64,000 nucleotides of DNA, taken from NCBI GenBank assembly GCA_963834755.1, contig CAWICQ010000012.1, positions 928,477-992,476 of the forward strand. Reading direction: 5' to 3'. This DNA is from Dokdonella_A sp963834755. Lineage in GTDB: Bacteria > Pseudomonadota > Gammaproteobacteria > Xanthomonadales > Rhodanobacteraceae. Shown piece by piece: positions 28,689 to 37,362 of this stretch. Every line of letters starts with the position of its first letter. Within the stretch, counting starts at the first letter, position 1. The translations under genes were made by a program, and so were the position numbers. Below the pieces are notes generated by a model, which saw nothing but the letters and a program-made list of their open reading frames with translations, was not told the origin of the DNA and ran no database searches.

Positions 28689-29323
28689 ACCTCGCTGTCG
28701 CTGCTGAAATCTACCCGGTTGCTCAAGAGGCGCCATCGAGCGCGGTGCATGCCGGACATGCCTCGAAGGAGATCACTGTCGGCTACGGGTTCTGGATATT
28801 CCTCCTGAGCGACATCGTGATGTTCGCCGCGCTCTTCGCCGCCTACGCGGTGCTGGTGCACGCCACCGCGGGCGGCCCCGCTGGAAGCCAGCTTTTCAGC
28901 CAGGTCACCGTCGCTATCGAGACTGCTTGTCTTCTCGCCTCGAGCTACACGTGCGGGCTGATGTCGCTCGCGGCCGGCTCGCGACGCCGCGGGGGTTTCT
29001 ATCTCGCCGCGCTGGTGACGTTCGTTCTCGGCACTGCCTTCCTTGTCCTCGAGCTCCACGAATTCGCGGACATGATCGAGCGCGGTGCGACTCCGCAACA
29101 CAGCGCATTCTTGTCTGCCTTCTTCGCGCTGGTCGGCTGCCACGGCATGCATGTCTGCATCGGTCTCGTCTGGCTCGCTGTGATGATCGTCCAGGTCGCG
29201 ATCAAGGACTTTCGCCCAAGCGTGATGCGTCGCCTAAATTCCTTTTCGTTGTTCTGGCATGCCCTCGACATCATCTGGGTCGCGCTGTTTTCGGTCGTGT
29301 ACCTGATGGGAGCCCATCCATGA
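28685..29323 (+). CDS. cyoC: Cytochrome bo3 ubiquinol oxidase subunit III
   Basis: An intact 212-residue protein with five membrane spans. Family marks are YGFWIFLLSDIVMFAALFAA, HEFADMIERGATPQHSAFLS and GCHGMHVCIGLVWLAVMIVQ, then HALDIIWVALFSVVYLMGA. Subunit III stabilises the oxidase and lacks cofactors. It overlaps cyoB upstream and cyoD downstream by four bases each, so the operon is translated as a coupled unit. It is one of the few genes of this operon without a frameshift. Confidence 0.95.
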   Translation: MNLAVAAEIYPVAQEAPSSAVHAGHASKEITVGYGFWIFLLSDIVMFAALFAAYAVLVHATAGGPAGSQLFSQVTVAIETACLLASSYTCGLMSLAAGSRRRGGFYLAALVTFVLGTAFLVLELHEFADMIERGATPQHSAFLSAFFALVGCHGMHVCIGLVWLAVMIVQVAIKDFRPSVMRRLNSFSLFWHALDIIWVALFSVVYLMGAHP

Positions 29324-29708
29324 ACACAACACACCATGATTCGGCAGCCCACGAGGCGCCAGCTCTTGCTCAGGAGGGAGCCATCGCACCGCGTCATCTA
29401 CACGACCGGACTCGTGCTCGCGGTGATCCTCACTGCAACGTCCTTCTGGACCGCCAACACCTCGCATCCTTTGGGCGCCGGGAGTTCCATTGGGCCTCGC
29501 GGTTCTCGCCATTGCGCAGATGGGCGTTCACCTGGTGTTCTTCCTGCACATGACGAGCGGCCGGGACAACATCAATCACGCCTTGGCTCTTGCCTTCGGC
29601 GTGCTCATCGTCTTCATGATCGTTGCCGGCTCGCTGTGGATCATGGCGGATCTGAATTCGAGCATGATGCCGACGATGGAGCACATGAACATGCCGATGC
29701 ATCACTGA
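29320..29708 (+). CDS. cyoD: Cytochrome bo3 ubiquinol oxidase subunit IV (two frameshifts)
   Basis: The start MNTTHHDSAAHEAPALAQEG overlaps the cyoC stop. After an indel near 29380 the frame continues HRVIYTTGLVLAVILTATSF, and after another near 29485 it reads GLAVLAIAQMGVHLVFFLHM and INHALALAFGVLIVFMIVAG followed by SLWIMADLNSSMM. These three membrane spans and the VHLVFFLHM motif are typical of CyoD, a small assembly subunit. It is the last gene of the operon. No T-tailed hairpin was seen after it. Confidence 0.88.
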
Positions 29709-29911
29709 TGCGCGGTTGAGGCCTATTGGCCTGCTGTCATCGCTGTCTTTCGTCGGGGTCATGCTGCGAACGCCACCTAGACGGCTCGTCAGCACGTTCC
29801 GCGGCGGCACCGTTTCACGCCGGCGGTAGGGCGCGCGTCTTTCCTGACTGATGTCCGCGTAGCACGCGGACGTACACCACGCCGCATGCGCTGATCCCCG
29901 ATCCGAATGCT

Positions 29912-29963
29912 GACCGAATCGCGACGGTTCGCTGACGACTTGCCGCGCCTCGCCTCTTACGCT
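29912..29963 (+). promoter_or_regulatory. Shared promoter-like element, copy 4 (DyP/DUF4331 cluster)
   Basis: GACCGAATCGC, GACGGTTCGCT, GACGACT ends at 29940 and TACGCT lies 17 bp later (29958-29963). This is the copy closest to consensus. The gene at 30026 would have a leader of about 55 nt with a strong ribosome site AAAGGAGAT. Confidence 0.7.
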
Positions 29964-30025
29964 GCGACCCACGGTTTGATCGATCGTGATCAATCCATCA
30001 ACCCTATGCACAAAGGAGATTTCGA

Positions 30026-30721
30026 ATGAGTCAGAACACGTGGGGCCTGCGTTACCCCGGCCTCGTCATGGGCAAGGGCGGCAAGAGCGAGGTCCAGGAG
30101 TTCACCGGCATGTGGCCCCTCAAGCCCGACGCCGACCTCGTGGCGTTCACGAAGGCGCTGGCCGCCGGGCGGTCTGGATCAATCCGCCTGGAGAGTCGTT
30201 CTCGGAGGTGACGACGATGCTCGGCCTGATCCGGACGGCGCGCTGGTTCGTCGCCAGGACCAGGAGTTCGACGGCTCCACCCTCTCTTCGTCTCCCAGTT
30301 CGACGGCAGCCTGGAGAAGTACTTCGACGACTTCGTGCTCAACGGGAAGGAGAACCTCGAGGCGATCTGGGGCCAGTGCGTCGGCTGCCCGACCGGGCCG
30401 GACGCGACGGCGCGCGACATCGTGCGAGTACATCGCGCGCGGTCAGATCAAGACCCTGGCCTGTTACGACGCCTTTCCGAGCCTCAGCCTCGGCCAGATC
30501 CAGAAGGCGGCCGACTGGTACGAGAAGACGCAGAAGTTCCAGCGCGCGGTCGCCAAGGGCGGCGGCAACCTCGAGGACAAGGTCAACGCCTTCCTCGAGC
30601 GAGCTGGCCAAGCCGTACGAGCACGTGCCGAGCGACGCCGCAATCGACACCGACGTCGCCACGCGAGTGGCAGTACACCGATGTCGCCGAGCGGTCGAGC
30701 GTGACGGACGCAGCCGCGTAG
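30026..30721 (+). CDS. Hypothetical protein heading the DyP cluster (many frameshifts)
   Basis: The start MSQNTWGLRYPGLVMGKGGK follows AAAGGAGAT by a good distance. Stitching frames gives about 232 residues. Readable blocks are EVQEFTGMWPLKPDADLVAF, SFSEVTTMLGLIRTARW, VSQFDGSLEKYFDDFVLNGK with ENLEAIWGQCVGCPTGPDAT, and QIQKAADWYEKTQKFQRAVA. I remember proteins with this type of sequence beside DyP-type peroxidase genes but know no function. No signal peptide or membrane span is seen. Three of the indels are the same: GCGAG where the frame needs GCGCGAG (near 30424, 30599 and 30664). That argues for systematic misreading rather than decay. Confidence 0.6.
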
Positions 30722-30816
30722 TACGCTGAATCTCCGGCAGATCGGATCGGCCTCGAGCACGTCTCGAGGTCGATCTCATCGTCGACGCGGCGAATCTTGC
30801 GTCGAGGACTACGACA

Positions 30817-32236
30817 ATGCCGCTATAGCTTCTGCGAACAGCCTGACAGCTGCCGACCTGAAGGACAATCTTCACGACATTCAGGACAATGTCGTCACGC
30901 CCATCCTGATGCGGTACGGGCGCCACATCTTCTTCAAGTTCAACGATGGCGCGAAAGCGCGCGCCTGGCTGCGCAACATGTTCGAGCGCGTCAATGCCCG
31001 GCAGCAAGAGCATGGGACGCGATTCACCGTCAATATCGGTTTCACCTACGAAGGGCTGAAGGCGCTCGGGCTCTCTCAGCGCTCGCTCGACAGCTTCCCC
31101 GAGGCGTTCCGGGTCGGCATGCGGGGCCGCGCCGATGTCGTCGGCGACGTCGGGCCGCACGCGCCGGAGCATTGGGAGGGCGGCCTCGGCGGTCCCGACA
31201 TTCACGCGATGGCGTGGATTCGAACCGATTCCGACGAGGGCCGCGAAGAGGCGACGCGGATCATTCGCGCCGAGATGGAGGCGACCGGCGGCGTCGAGAT
31301 CCGCTTCGTTCAGGACACGAAGGCGCTCGCGCATGAAAACGGGATCGGATCGGAGGGCGAGCATTTCGGCTTTGCCGATCCGATCTCGCAGCCGCCGATC
31401 GAGGGCGCGGACGCGCCTTCGTATCCGGGCGACGGCGTGCTGGAGGCGGATGGCACGTGGCGTCCGCTGAAACCCGGCGAGTTCCTGCTGGGCTATGAGG
31501 ACGAGGCCGGCCCCGACGGCACGCAGGCGCCCGAACCGCTCGAGCTGCGGCGGAACGGGACCTACATGGTCTTCCGCAAGCTCTACCAGGACGTCGCGGC
31601 GTTTCGCCGCTATCTGGCGACGGCCGCGAAGGCGCTCTACGGTTCCGACGATCAGCATCACCAGGAGCTGGTGGCGGCCAAGATGATGGGCCGCTGGCGC
31701 AGCGGCTGCCCGCTCGATCTTTCGCCCGACAAGGACGATCCCGCGATCGCGGCCGACCCTCACCGTCGCAACAACTTCACCTATGCAGGCGACGACGCAG
31801 GGCCTGCGGTGCCCGCTCGGTTCGCACCTGCGTCGCAGCAACCCGCGGGCGACGCCGTTGAAACGCGCGACCGCGGTGAGGCGGCACCGGTTGATCCGGC
31901 GCGGCGTCGAGTACGGCCCGCATCTCGCGGACGGCGCGCTCGAGGACGACGGCGTCGATCGCGGCCTGATCAATCTGTTCATCCAGGCCGACATCGAGCG
32001 GCAATTCGAGTTCGTCCAGAAAGAATGGATGAAGGGCGGCGAGTTCATCGGACTCGATCCGAACGAGCAGGACCCGATCAACGGTGTCGGCGGCGAAGGC
32101 TCGCAGATGGTCGGTGCCCGGCGCCAAGCGACCGTTCCTGTTCGATCTGCCGACCTTCGTCAAGGTGAAGGGCGGCGAATATCTGTTCGTTCCCGGGCTG
32201 AAAGCGCTCGAAGGCCTGATCGAGCAACAATTCTGA
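30817..32236 (+). CDS. Dyp-type heme peroxidase (frameshifted)
   Basis: The main block starts RYGRHIFFKFNDGAKARAWL and the N-terminus probably begins at the ATG at 30817 with one indel (ANSLTAADLKDNLHDIQDNV). DyP marks are GFADPISQPPIEG, the place of the GxxDG motif, with the catalytic Asp kept but its last Gly replaced by Pro; the proximal heme-ligand His in PLGSHLRRSNPRAT; and the C-terminal block GLINLFIQADIERQFEFVQK, EYLFVPGLKALEGLIEQQF. Total about 470 residues, long for the family and like the fungal-type or D-type DyPs. It oxidises dyes, phenols and perhaps porphyrins with hydrogen peroxide. Indels near 30826, 31800 and 32120 are needed. Confidence 0.85.
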
Positions 32237-32256
32237 ACGCTCAGGAGATCACGACC

Positions 32257-33384
32257 ATGTCAGACCATTTCAGCGGCCCCGCGGTGATGGGCGATCCATC
32301 GGTCGACATCACCGACTTCTACGCGTTTCCCAGTCCCGAACGACCGGGGAATCTCGTCCTGATCATGGATGTGTTTCCGATGGCGACGCCGCAGTCGCTG
32401 TTCAGCGATGTCGTCACTTACCGCTTCCGGCTGCGACCGCTGACGCGGTCGGGCGGTGGCATCACGCACGGCGACGGCGGAATACACGATCGACGTCACC
32501 TTCGAGTGATGTGCCGGAAGGGGCCTCGGTGCAGCAAGGGAACGTCGTCACGTCGGACGGGCGCCAGGCGAGCTTCGTCAGTCGGAAAGCCGTTGGAGCA
32601 GGATGGCATGCGCGTCTTCGCGGGACTGGTCAGCGACCCGTTCTTCATGGATGTCGAGGCCGCGATCCGCACCGATATCTCGGGCAAGCTGTCCTTCGAC
32701 ACGGCCATAAACACCGTTCATTTTCGCGACGTCTTGTCGATCGTCGTCGAGGTTCCGTTTGCTCCCATCGTCGAGCGATTCGATGGCGTCACACTGATCG
32801 CGCGCCATCGCGGAGACCATCGTCACGCGCCGCGGCAAGCCGATCCGGATCGAACGTCTCGGTCGGCCGGAGATCAAGAACTTCGATCCTGGCCAACCCG
32901 ATGCGCGATCCGCGCGCGAAGGGCGTCGAGCTTCGCGATCTCTACAACCGGGAGGACGCCTTTGCGCTCTCCAAGGAATATCGGCCGCTCTACGAGTCGC
33001 GTCTCGACGCAAACCTGGCGTTCTTCGACGGCCTCGACGGCAAGACCGCGTGGCCGCTCGGACCGGACGGGCGCCATCCGTTGCGCGATCTGCTGATCGG
33101 CGACTTCCTGATCCTCGATCTCGCGCATGCATTCGCGCCCGGCGAGCTTCCTCGAGATCGAACGCGCGCTGCTCGACAACCGGCCGCACGAGAGCGCCGG
33201 CGGCCGCTGGCTCGACGACGACATTCTCGACGAGATGCTCACGCTCTATGTGAATGGCGGGCGAGGCGAGCGCATCGGCGACGGAGTCGACGCTCCTACC
33301 AAGCCGGCGCAGCCTTCGTTTCCGTACGTGCGCGAACCCAACATGCGCACCGACCTGCCGCTACCGGCATTTCTTGAGGAGTTG
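32257..33384 (+). CDS. DUF4331 family protein (frameshifted)
   Basis: Starts 20 nt after the DyP stop with MSDHFSGPAVMGDPSVDITD and FYAFPSPERPGNLVLIMDVF, the hallmark N-terminus of DUF4331. Later blocks are LFSDVVTYRFRLRPLT, VFAGLVSDPFFMDVEAAIRT, NTVHFRDVLSIVVEVPFAPI, DPRAKGVELRDLYNREDAFA and ILDEMLTLYVNGGRGERIGD, giving about 375 residues. The domain is predicted to be beta-rich. No function is known to me. At least five frame changes are needed. Its end overlaps or nearly abuts the SDR gene start. Position after DyP suggests it acts on the same substrate or forms part of the same complex, which is inference. Confidence 0.75.
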
Positions 33385-33387
33385 AAC

Positions 33388-34177
33388 ATGGATCTACTGA
33401 AAGGCAAAGGCGCAGTCGTGACCGGCGCCGCATCCGGGATCGGCAAAGCGATCGCGACGGCGTTCATCGAAGCTGGCGCGAGCGTGTTGCTCTGCGACCT
33501 CAACGCCAAAGCGCTCGATGCCGCGGCCCGCGAGCTCGGCGACCGCGCGATCGGCCGCGTCACCGACGTCTCGGACGAGAGCCAGGTCGAAGGCGCGATG
33601 CGCGCGGCGCGCGACGCGTTCGGCTCGCTGGACATCGTGGTCAACTGCGCGGGCTTCGGCGCCATCGCGCCGCTCACCGAGCTGACCGGCCGAGAAGTGG
33701 AAATCCGTCCAGGCGGTGACGCTCGGCGGCGTCTTCTACGGCGTAAAGCACGGCGCGCGGCAGATGCTCGAGCAGGGACATCCCGGCGTCATCATCAATA
33801 TCTCGTCGGTGAACGGGCGGCAGCCCGGCGAGGGCCAGGTCGCCTACTGCGCGGCGAAGGCCGGCGTGGACATGATCACGCGCTGCGGCGCGCTGGAACT
33901 CGGCGGCTCGCGGCATCCGCGTCGTCGGCATCGCGCCGGGCCTGGTCGAGACGCCGTTGACGAGGAAGGAGCTGGAAAATCCGGCGATGCGCGAGCTCTT
34001 CCTCGGCATGATTCCGATGAAGCGCGCGGTTGCAGGCCGAGGAAATTGCCGCGGCCGCCGTGTTTCTCGCGTCGGACCACGCCCGATCGATCAACGGCGA
34101 CACGATCGCCATCGACGGCGGTTCGCTGACGCGCGGCTATCCCGCGCTGCTGACCGGGCTGAAGGAAGTCGTCATGA
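33388..34177 (+). CDS. Short-chain dehydrogenase/reductase (frameshifted)
   Basis: From the ATG at 33388 after GAGGAG it reads MDLLKGKGAVVTGAASGIGK, with the NAD(P)-binding TGxxxGIG loop, and LLCDLNAKALDAAARELGDR, where the Asp after the second strand favours NAD. Next come IVVNCAGFGA (NAG motif), INISSVNGRQPGEGQVAYCA (Ser and the Tyr of the YxxxK motif, Lys in AAKAG) and IAIDGGSLTRGYPALLTG. The product is about 260 residues of the classical SDR family. Frame changes occur near 33705, 33905 and 34030. The substrate is unknown; position suggests a step after the peroxidase. Confidence 0.82.
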
Positions 34178-35211
34178 TCGACGCCGGACGCTACACGAGC
34201 GGTCGGATCGCCGTCGCCAATCTTTCGGCATCGATCGACGAGCCTCGAGCTTCGTCGCGCTCGAGGGTGCGAGCCTTCGAGAATCTGATCAGCGCTGTCG
34301 AAGCTTCTGTTCGTTCGCGGCGACTTGCTCGGTCGCATCGCGGACCATGACCGGGCGGAGCTCGTCGCCAACGAGGCTGTTGCCCTGGCGCCCGGTAGCG
34401 CAAGCGCGCTCTACGTCGCGTGCGCGGCTCGCAGGGCGCTTCCATCGATTCGCGGAAGCCGCCGCGCTACTCGATAGAGCGCTCGCGGCCGGATATCCAA
34501 GTCACGAAATCGATGCCGAAAGGGCGGCGCTGCTGCAGGCGACGGGTCGATACGACGAGGCGCTGGAGCTCTGCGCGAGCGACTGGCGAAAGACGATCCC
34601 GGGATTCACACGCTCGGGGCGCTCGCGTCGCTGCTGGCGGAAATGGGCGAGTGGGCGAGCGGCGCGAGAGATGCTATGCGGCCGCGCTCGACGCGGATGA
34701 CGGCGTGTCGCCCATTCCCGTGCGCCCAACTGCTCTTCGAATGGGGCGTGAGCGCGATGCGCCGCGGCGATCTGGACCGCGCAGAGGCGATCTTCGCCGA
34801 GCTCGACGCGATACTGCCTGCAGCACGTTCCGGGACGAGGGCATCGCGCCGAGGTGGCGCTCGCCCGCGGGCAGTTGGACGCCGCTCTCGCGCTCATCAC
34901 GCCACTGCTCGCAGATTTCCGACGATCCCGAATATCGCGCGACCTACGCGGAGATCCTGGCCGCGCGGGGCGATCGCGAAGCGGCGTTGGTCGAAGCGGA
35001 ACGTGCGGCGGCGGCGTACGAATCGTTGCTGGCGCGGCGGCCCGAAGCCTACGCCGACCATGCCGCGGCTTTCTTCATGGGCATCGGCAACCGGCCGCAG
35101 CTTGCTGTCGACCTGGCTTCGGCCAATTGGAACCTGCGCGACACGCCACGCTCGCGCCGCTTGCTGGCCAAGGCGCTGCGCAATGCGCGGGACGTTGAGC
35201 TGTGCACATGA
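34174..35211 (+). CDS. TPR-repeat protein (frameshifted)
   Basis: The start MIDAGRYTSGRIAVANLSAS overlaps the SDR stop (ATGA). Stitched frames give about 345 residues of helical pairs in the TPR style: RFHRFAEAAALLDRALAAGY, ALLQATGRYDEALELC, GVSAMRRGDLDRAEAIFAEL, ATYAEILAARGDREAALVEA, LASANWNLRDTPRSRRLLAK. TPR proteins are scaffolds, so this may hold the other cluster products together. Its TGA overlaps the next ATG at 35208, which extends the coupled series into the membrane protein gene. Frame changes lie near 34310, 34420, 34600 and 34840-34910. Confidence 0.65.
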
Positions 35212-35816
35212 CGCTCGCCCTTGCCGGTCTTCTTGCGGGGTTCGCCCACGTGCTTTCGGGGCCCGATCACCTCGCCGCGATCGCGCCCTATGCCGTGGAA
35301 GGAAAGGCGCATGCATGGAAGACAGGCGTGCGCTGGGGAATGGGACACAGTGCCGGCGTCCTCGGCGTCGGTCTCGTCGCGCTACTCGCGCGCCAAGCGT
35401 TACCCCTTGACGCAATGTCGGCGTGGGCCGAACGTGGCGTCGGTATCGTGCTAATCGGCATAGGCATCTGGGGCCTGTGCAAGGCACGCGCGCTGCGCTT
35501 TCACGATGCGTCATCGCACGTCCACGGCCGGAAGGCCTTTGCTGTTGGCACGGTCCATGGACTGGCTGGCAGCTCTCACTTCCTCGGCATCGTGCCGGCG
35601 CTCGCATTACCCACGGCGTCAGCAGCGGCCATCTACCTCGCGTTGTTCGGCGCGGGGACGGTGGCGGCGATGGGTGTCTTTTCATCGCTCGTGGGCTGGA
35701 TCTCGGGTCATCACCGCCTAAGTGCCGCGACGACGCAGAGTGTCCTGCTGACTGCGTGCGCTGCGTGCGCTATCGCGGTTGGCGTCTTCTGGCTCTTCTC
35801 CGATTTGGCGTTCTGA
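35208..35816 (+). CDS. Polytopic membrane protein, nickel/cobalt transporter-like
   Basis: An intact 202-residue protein with about six membrane spans. The start LAGLLAGFAHVLSGPDHLAA resembles the GxxHxxDxDH helix of NiCoT/HoxN and RcnA-type metal permeases, with one acidic position changed (SGPDH). GWGMGHSAGVLGVGLVAL-like and VGTVHGLAGSSHFLGIVPAL segments carry further His residues in membranes, and a His-rich loop (FHDASSHVHGRKAF) could bind metal. It starts by overlap with the TPR gene stop; GTG at 35202 is an alternative. Metal export or import is plausible for a heme-peroxidase neighbourhood but unproven. Confidence 0.65.
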   Translation: MTLALAGLLAGFAHVLSGPDHLAAIAPYAVEGKAHAWKTGVRWGMGHSAGVLGVGLVALLARQALPLDAMSAWAERGVGIVLIGIGIWGLCKARALRFHDASSHVHGRKAFAVGTVHGLAGSSHFLGIVPALALPTASAAAIYLALFGAGTVAAMGVFSSLVGWISGHHRLSAATTQSVLLTACAACAIAVGVFWLFSDLAF

Positions 35817-35849
35817 CATGTCCACATTCACGGACAAGGCGGCGTAGCC

Positions 35850-37271
35850 GTGACCGATGTCGTCGTCATCGGCGCTGGTCCGGCCGGCGTATTGGCGGCG
35901 CTGCGTGCCGCAGAACTCGGCGCCCGTACGACGCTCCTGAGCAGCGCGGAATTCGGAGGCATGGCCGCCAATGATGGGCCGGTCCCTGTAAGAGCGCTCG
36001 CCCATGCCGCTCGGCTCATGCGCGACGCGCGTGAGCTGCCGCGATACGGTATCACTGATAGCGAGCCGGCACTGCACTACGACCGGCTGCTCGCCCGCGT
36101 TCGGGAAATCGTCCATCATGTCGGTACGCGTACCACGCTGCGCGAACGGATCGACGCGCTCGGCGTGACCGTGCACGAGAAAAGTGGCGTCGCCCGCTTC
36201 ATCAATTCGCACACTGTCGAGACGGAGCACGGACTCAGGCTTGGCGCCGACAGGTTCATCATCTGCACAGGCGGCGTCAGTCGAAGCCTCTCCATTCCAG
36301 GCTTCGAGTTCACGAGTAGCCACAGTGACGCTTGGAACCTCACTAAGCTTCCCTCTTCGATGCTCGTCATAGGCACCGGACATACCGGTGTCCAGCTCGC
36401 GTCCATATTCAATGCTTTCGGCGCCCGCATTCAGCTCTTTGGAGCGGGGCCGCGCATTCTGAGTTCGGAAGACACCGACGTCGCGGCCGCGGTCGCGAGC
36501 GCGTTCCGCGAGTCGGGCGTCGATGTGCGCGAAAGCTTCGGAGTTATTACATCGTTCGAAAAGACGTCGGGCGGAGTCCGGATGAACTTCCGCACTGGCG
36601 ATCATGACGACTACGCCGAAGCGGAGGTGGCAGTAGTTGCCGCAGGCTGGGTCGCCGATACGTCGCGGCTGAATCTCGCGCAGGCGGGCGTCGAGGTCGA
36701 TGCGCGCGGCACCATCGAGGTCGACGAATATCTGCGCACCTCCGCGCCGCATATCTTTGCTGCGGGAGATGTGACCGGCCGGCTGATGCTTGTGCCGAAT
36801 GCCGTCGAGGACGGATTCGTCGCCGCCACAAACGCCGTGGAGGGTCCAACTCAGCCGCTGCCCCACCGCGCGAGCCCCGCAGGAAGCTTCACATTCCCGG
36901 AATACGCGAAGGTCGGACTCACCGAGGCGGAGGCCCGCGAAGTCGGCGAAGTCGTGGCGCCTGTCGTGCCTTTCGACGGTGCTGTGCGCGCCATCATCGA
37001 AGGACGAACGTTCGGGTTCTGCAAGCTCGTAGTGGACCGCAAGAGTTACCACATCTTGGGCTGCCACGTCGTCGGTGAGCGCGCAGTGGAGATCGCGCAA
37101 CTCGCGGCGATTGCCATGGCCGGCAAGATGCAAGTTGACGAACTCGCACGCGTTGCAGTTTCGTTCCCGACATACGCCGAGGTCCTGGTTCACGCGGCAG
37201 TGCGCGCGTCAGCCGAGCTGCAATTGCCTCTAGCCGGACGTGGTGCACATGCAAGAGCGATTCGGCCGTGA
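35850..37271 (+). CDS. FAD/NAD(P)-dependent oxidoreductase without redox disulfide
   Basis: The 473-residue protein (GTG start) has the class I pyridine nucleotide-disulfide oxidoreductase fold: FAD loop VVVIGAGPAGVLAALRAAEL, NAD loop SMLVIGTGHTGVQLASIF, FAD motif HIFAAGDVTGRLMLVPNA and the C-terminal dimerisation domain (FTFPEYAKVGLTEAEARE). At the place of the usual GGTCVNVGCIPSK motif it reads FGGMAANDGPVPVRALAHAA, so both active-site Cys are gone, and the C-terminal catalytic His of HPTxxE is replaced (SFPTYAEVL). It is therefore not a lipoamide, mercuric or glutathione reductase. A transhydrogenase or quinone-reducing role is possible. The shared promoter element for the next gene begins six bases after its stop. 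Confidence 0.88.
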   Translation: MTDVVVIGAGPAGVLAALRAAELGARTTLLSSAEFGGMAANDGPVPVRALAHAARLMRDARELPRYGITDSEPALHYDRLLARVREIVHHVGTRTTLRERIDALGVTVHEKSGVARFINSHTVETEHGLRLGADRFIICTGGVSRSLSIPGFEFTSSHSDAWNLTKLPSSMLVIGTGHTGVQLASIFNAFGARIQLFGAGPRILSSEDTDVAAAVASAFRESGVDVRESFGVITSFEKTSGGVRMNFRTGDHDDYAEAEVAVVAAGWVADTSRLNLAQAGVEVDARGTIEVDEYLRTSAPHIFAAGDVTGRLMLVPNAVEDGFVAATNAVEGPTQPLPHRASPAGSFTFPEYAKVGLTEAEAREVGEVVAPVVPFDGAVRAIIEGRTFGFCKLVVDRKSYHILGCHVVGERAVEIAQLAAIAMAGKMQVDELARVAVSFPTYAEVLVHAAVRASAELQLPLAGRGAHARAIRP

Positions 37272-37276
37272 ATCGC

Positions 37277-37328
37277 GACGCAAAGCCGACCTTTCGCTGA
37301 CGACTCGCGCGCTTGCCGGCCCTAGGCT
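37277..37328 (+). promoter_or_regulatory. Shared promoter-like element, copy 5 (PQQ dehydrogenase)
   Basis: GACGCAAAGCC, GACCTTTCGCT, GACGACT ends at 37305 and TAGGCT follows after 17 bp (37323-37328). The ATG at 37363 would have a leader of about 28 nt. The element begins only six bases past the upstream stop codon. Confidence 0.7.
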
Positions 37329-37362
37329 CGTGTCCACCTTCTACTTGGACTCGAGAATCGAA

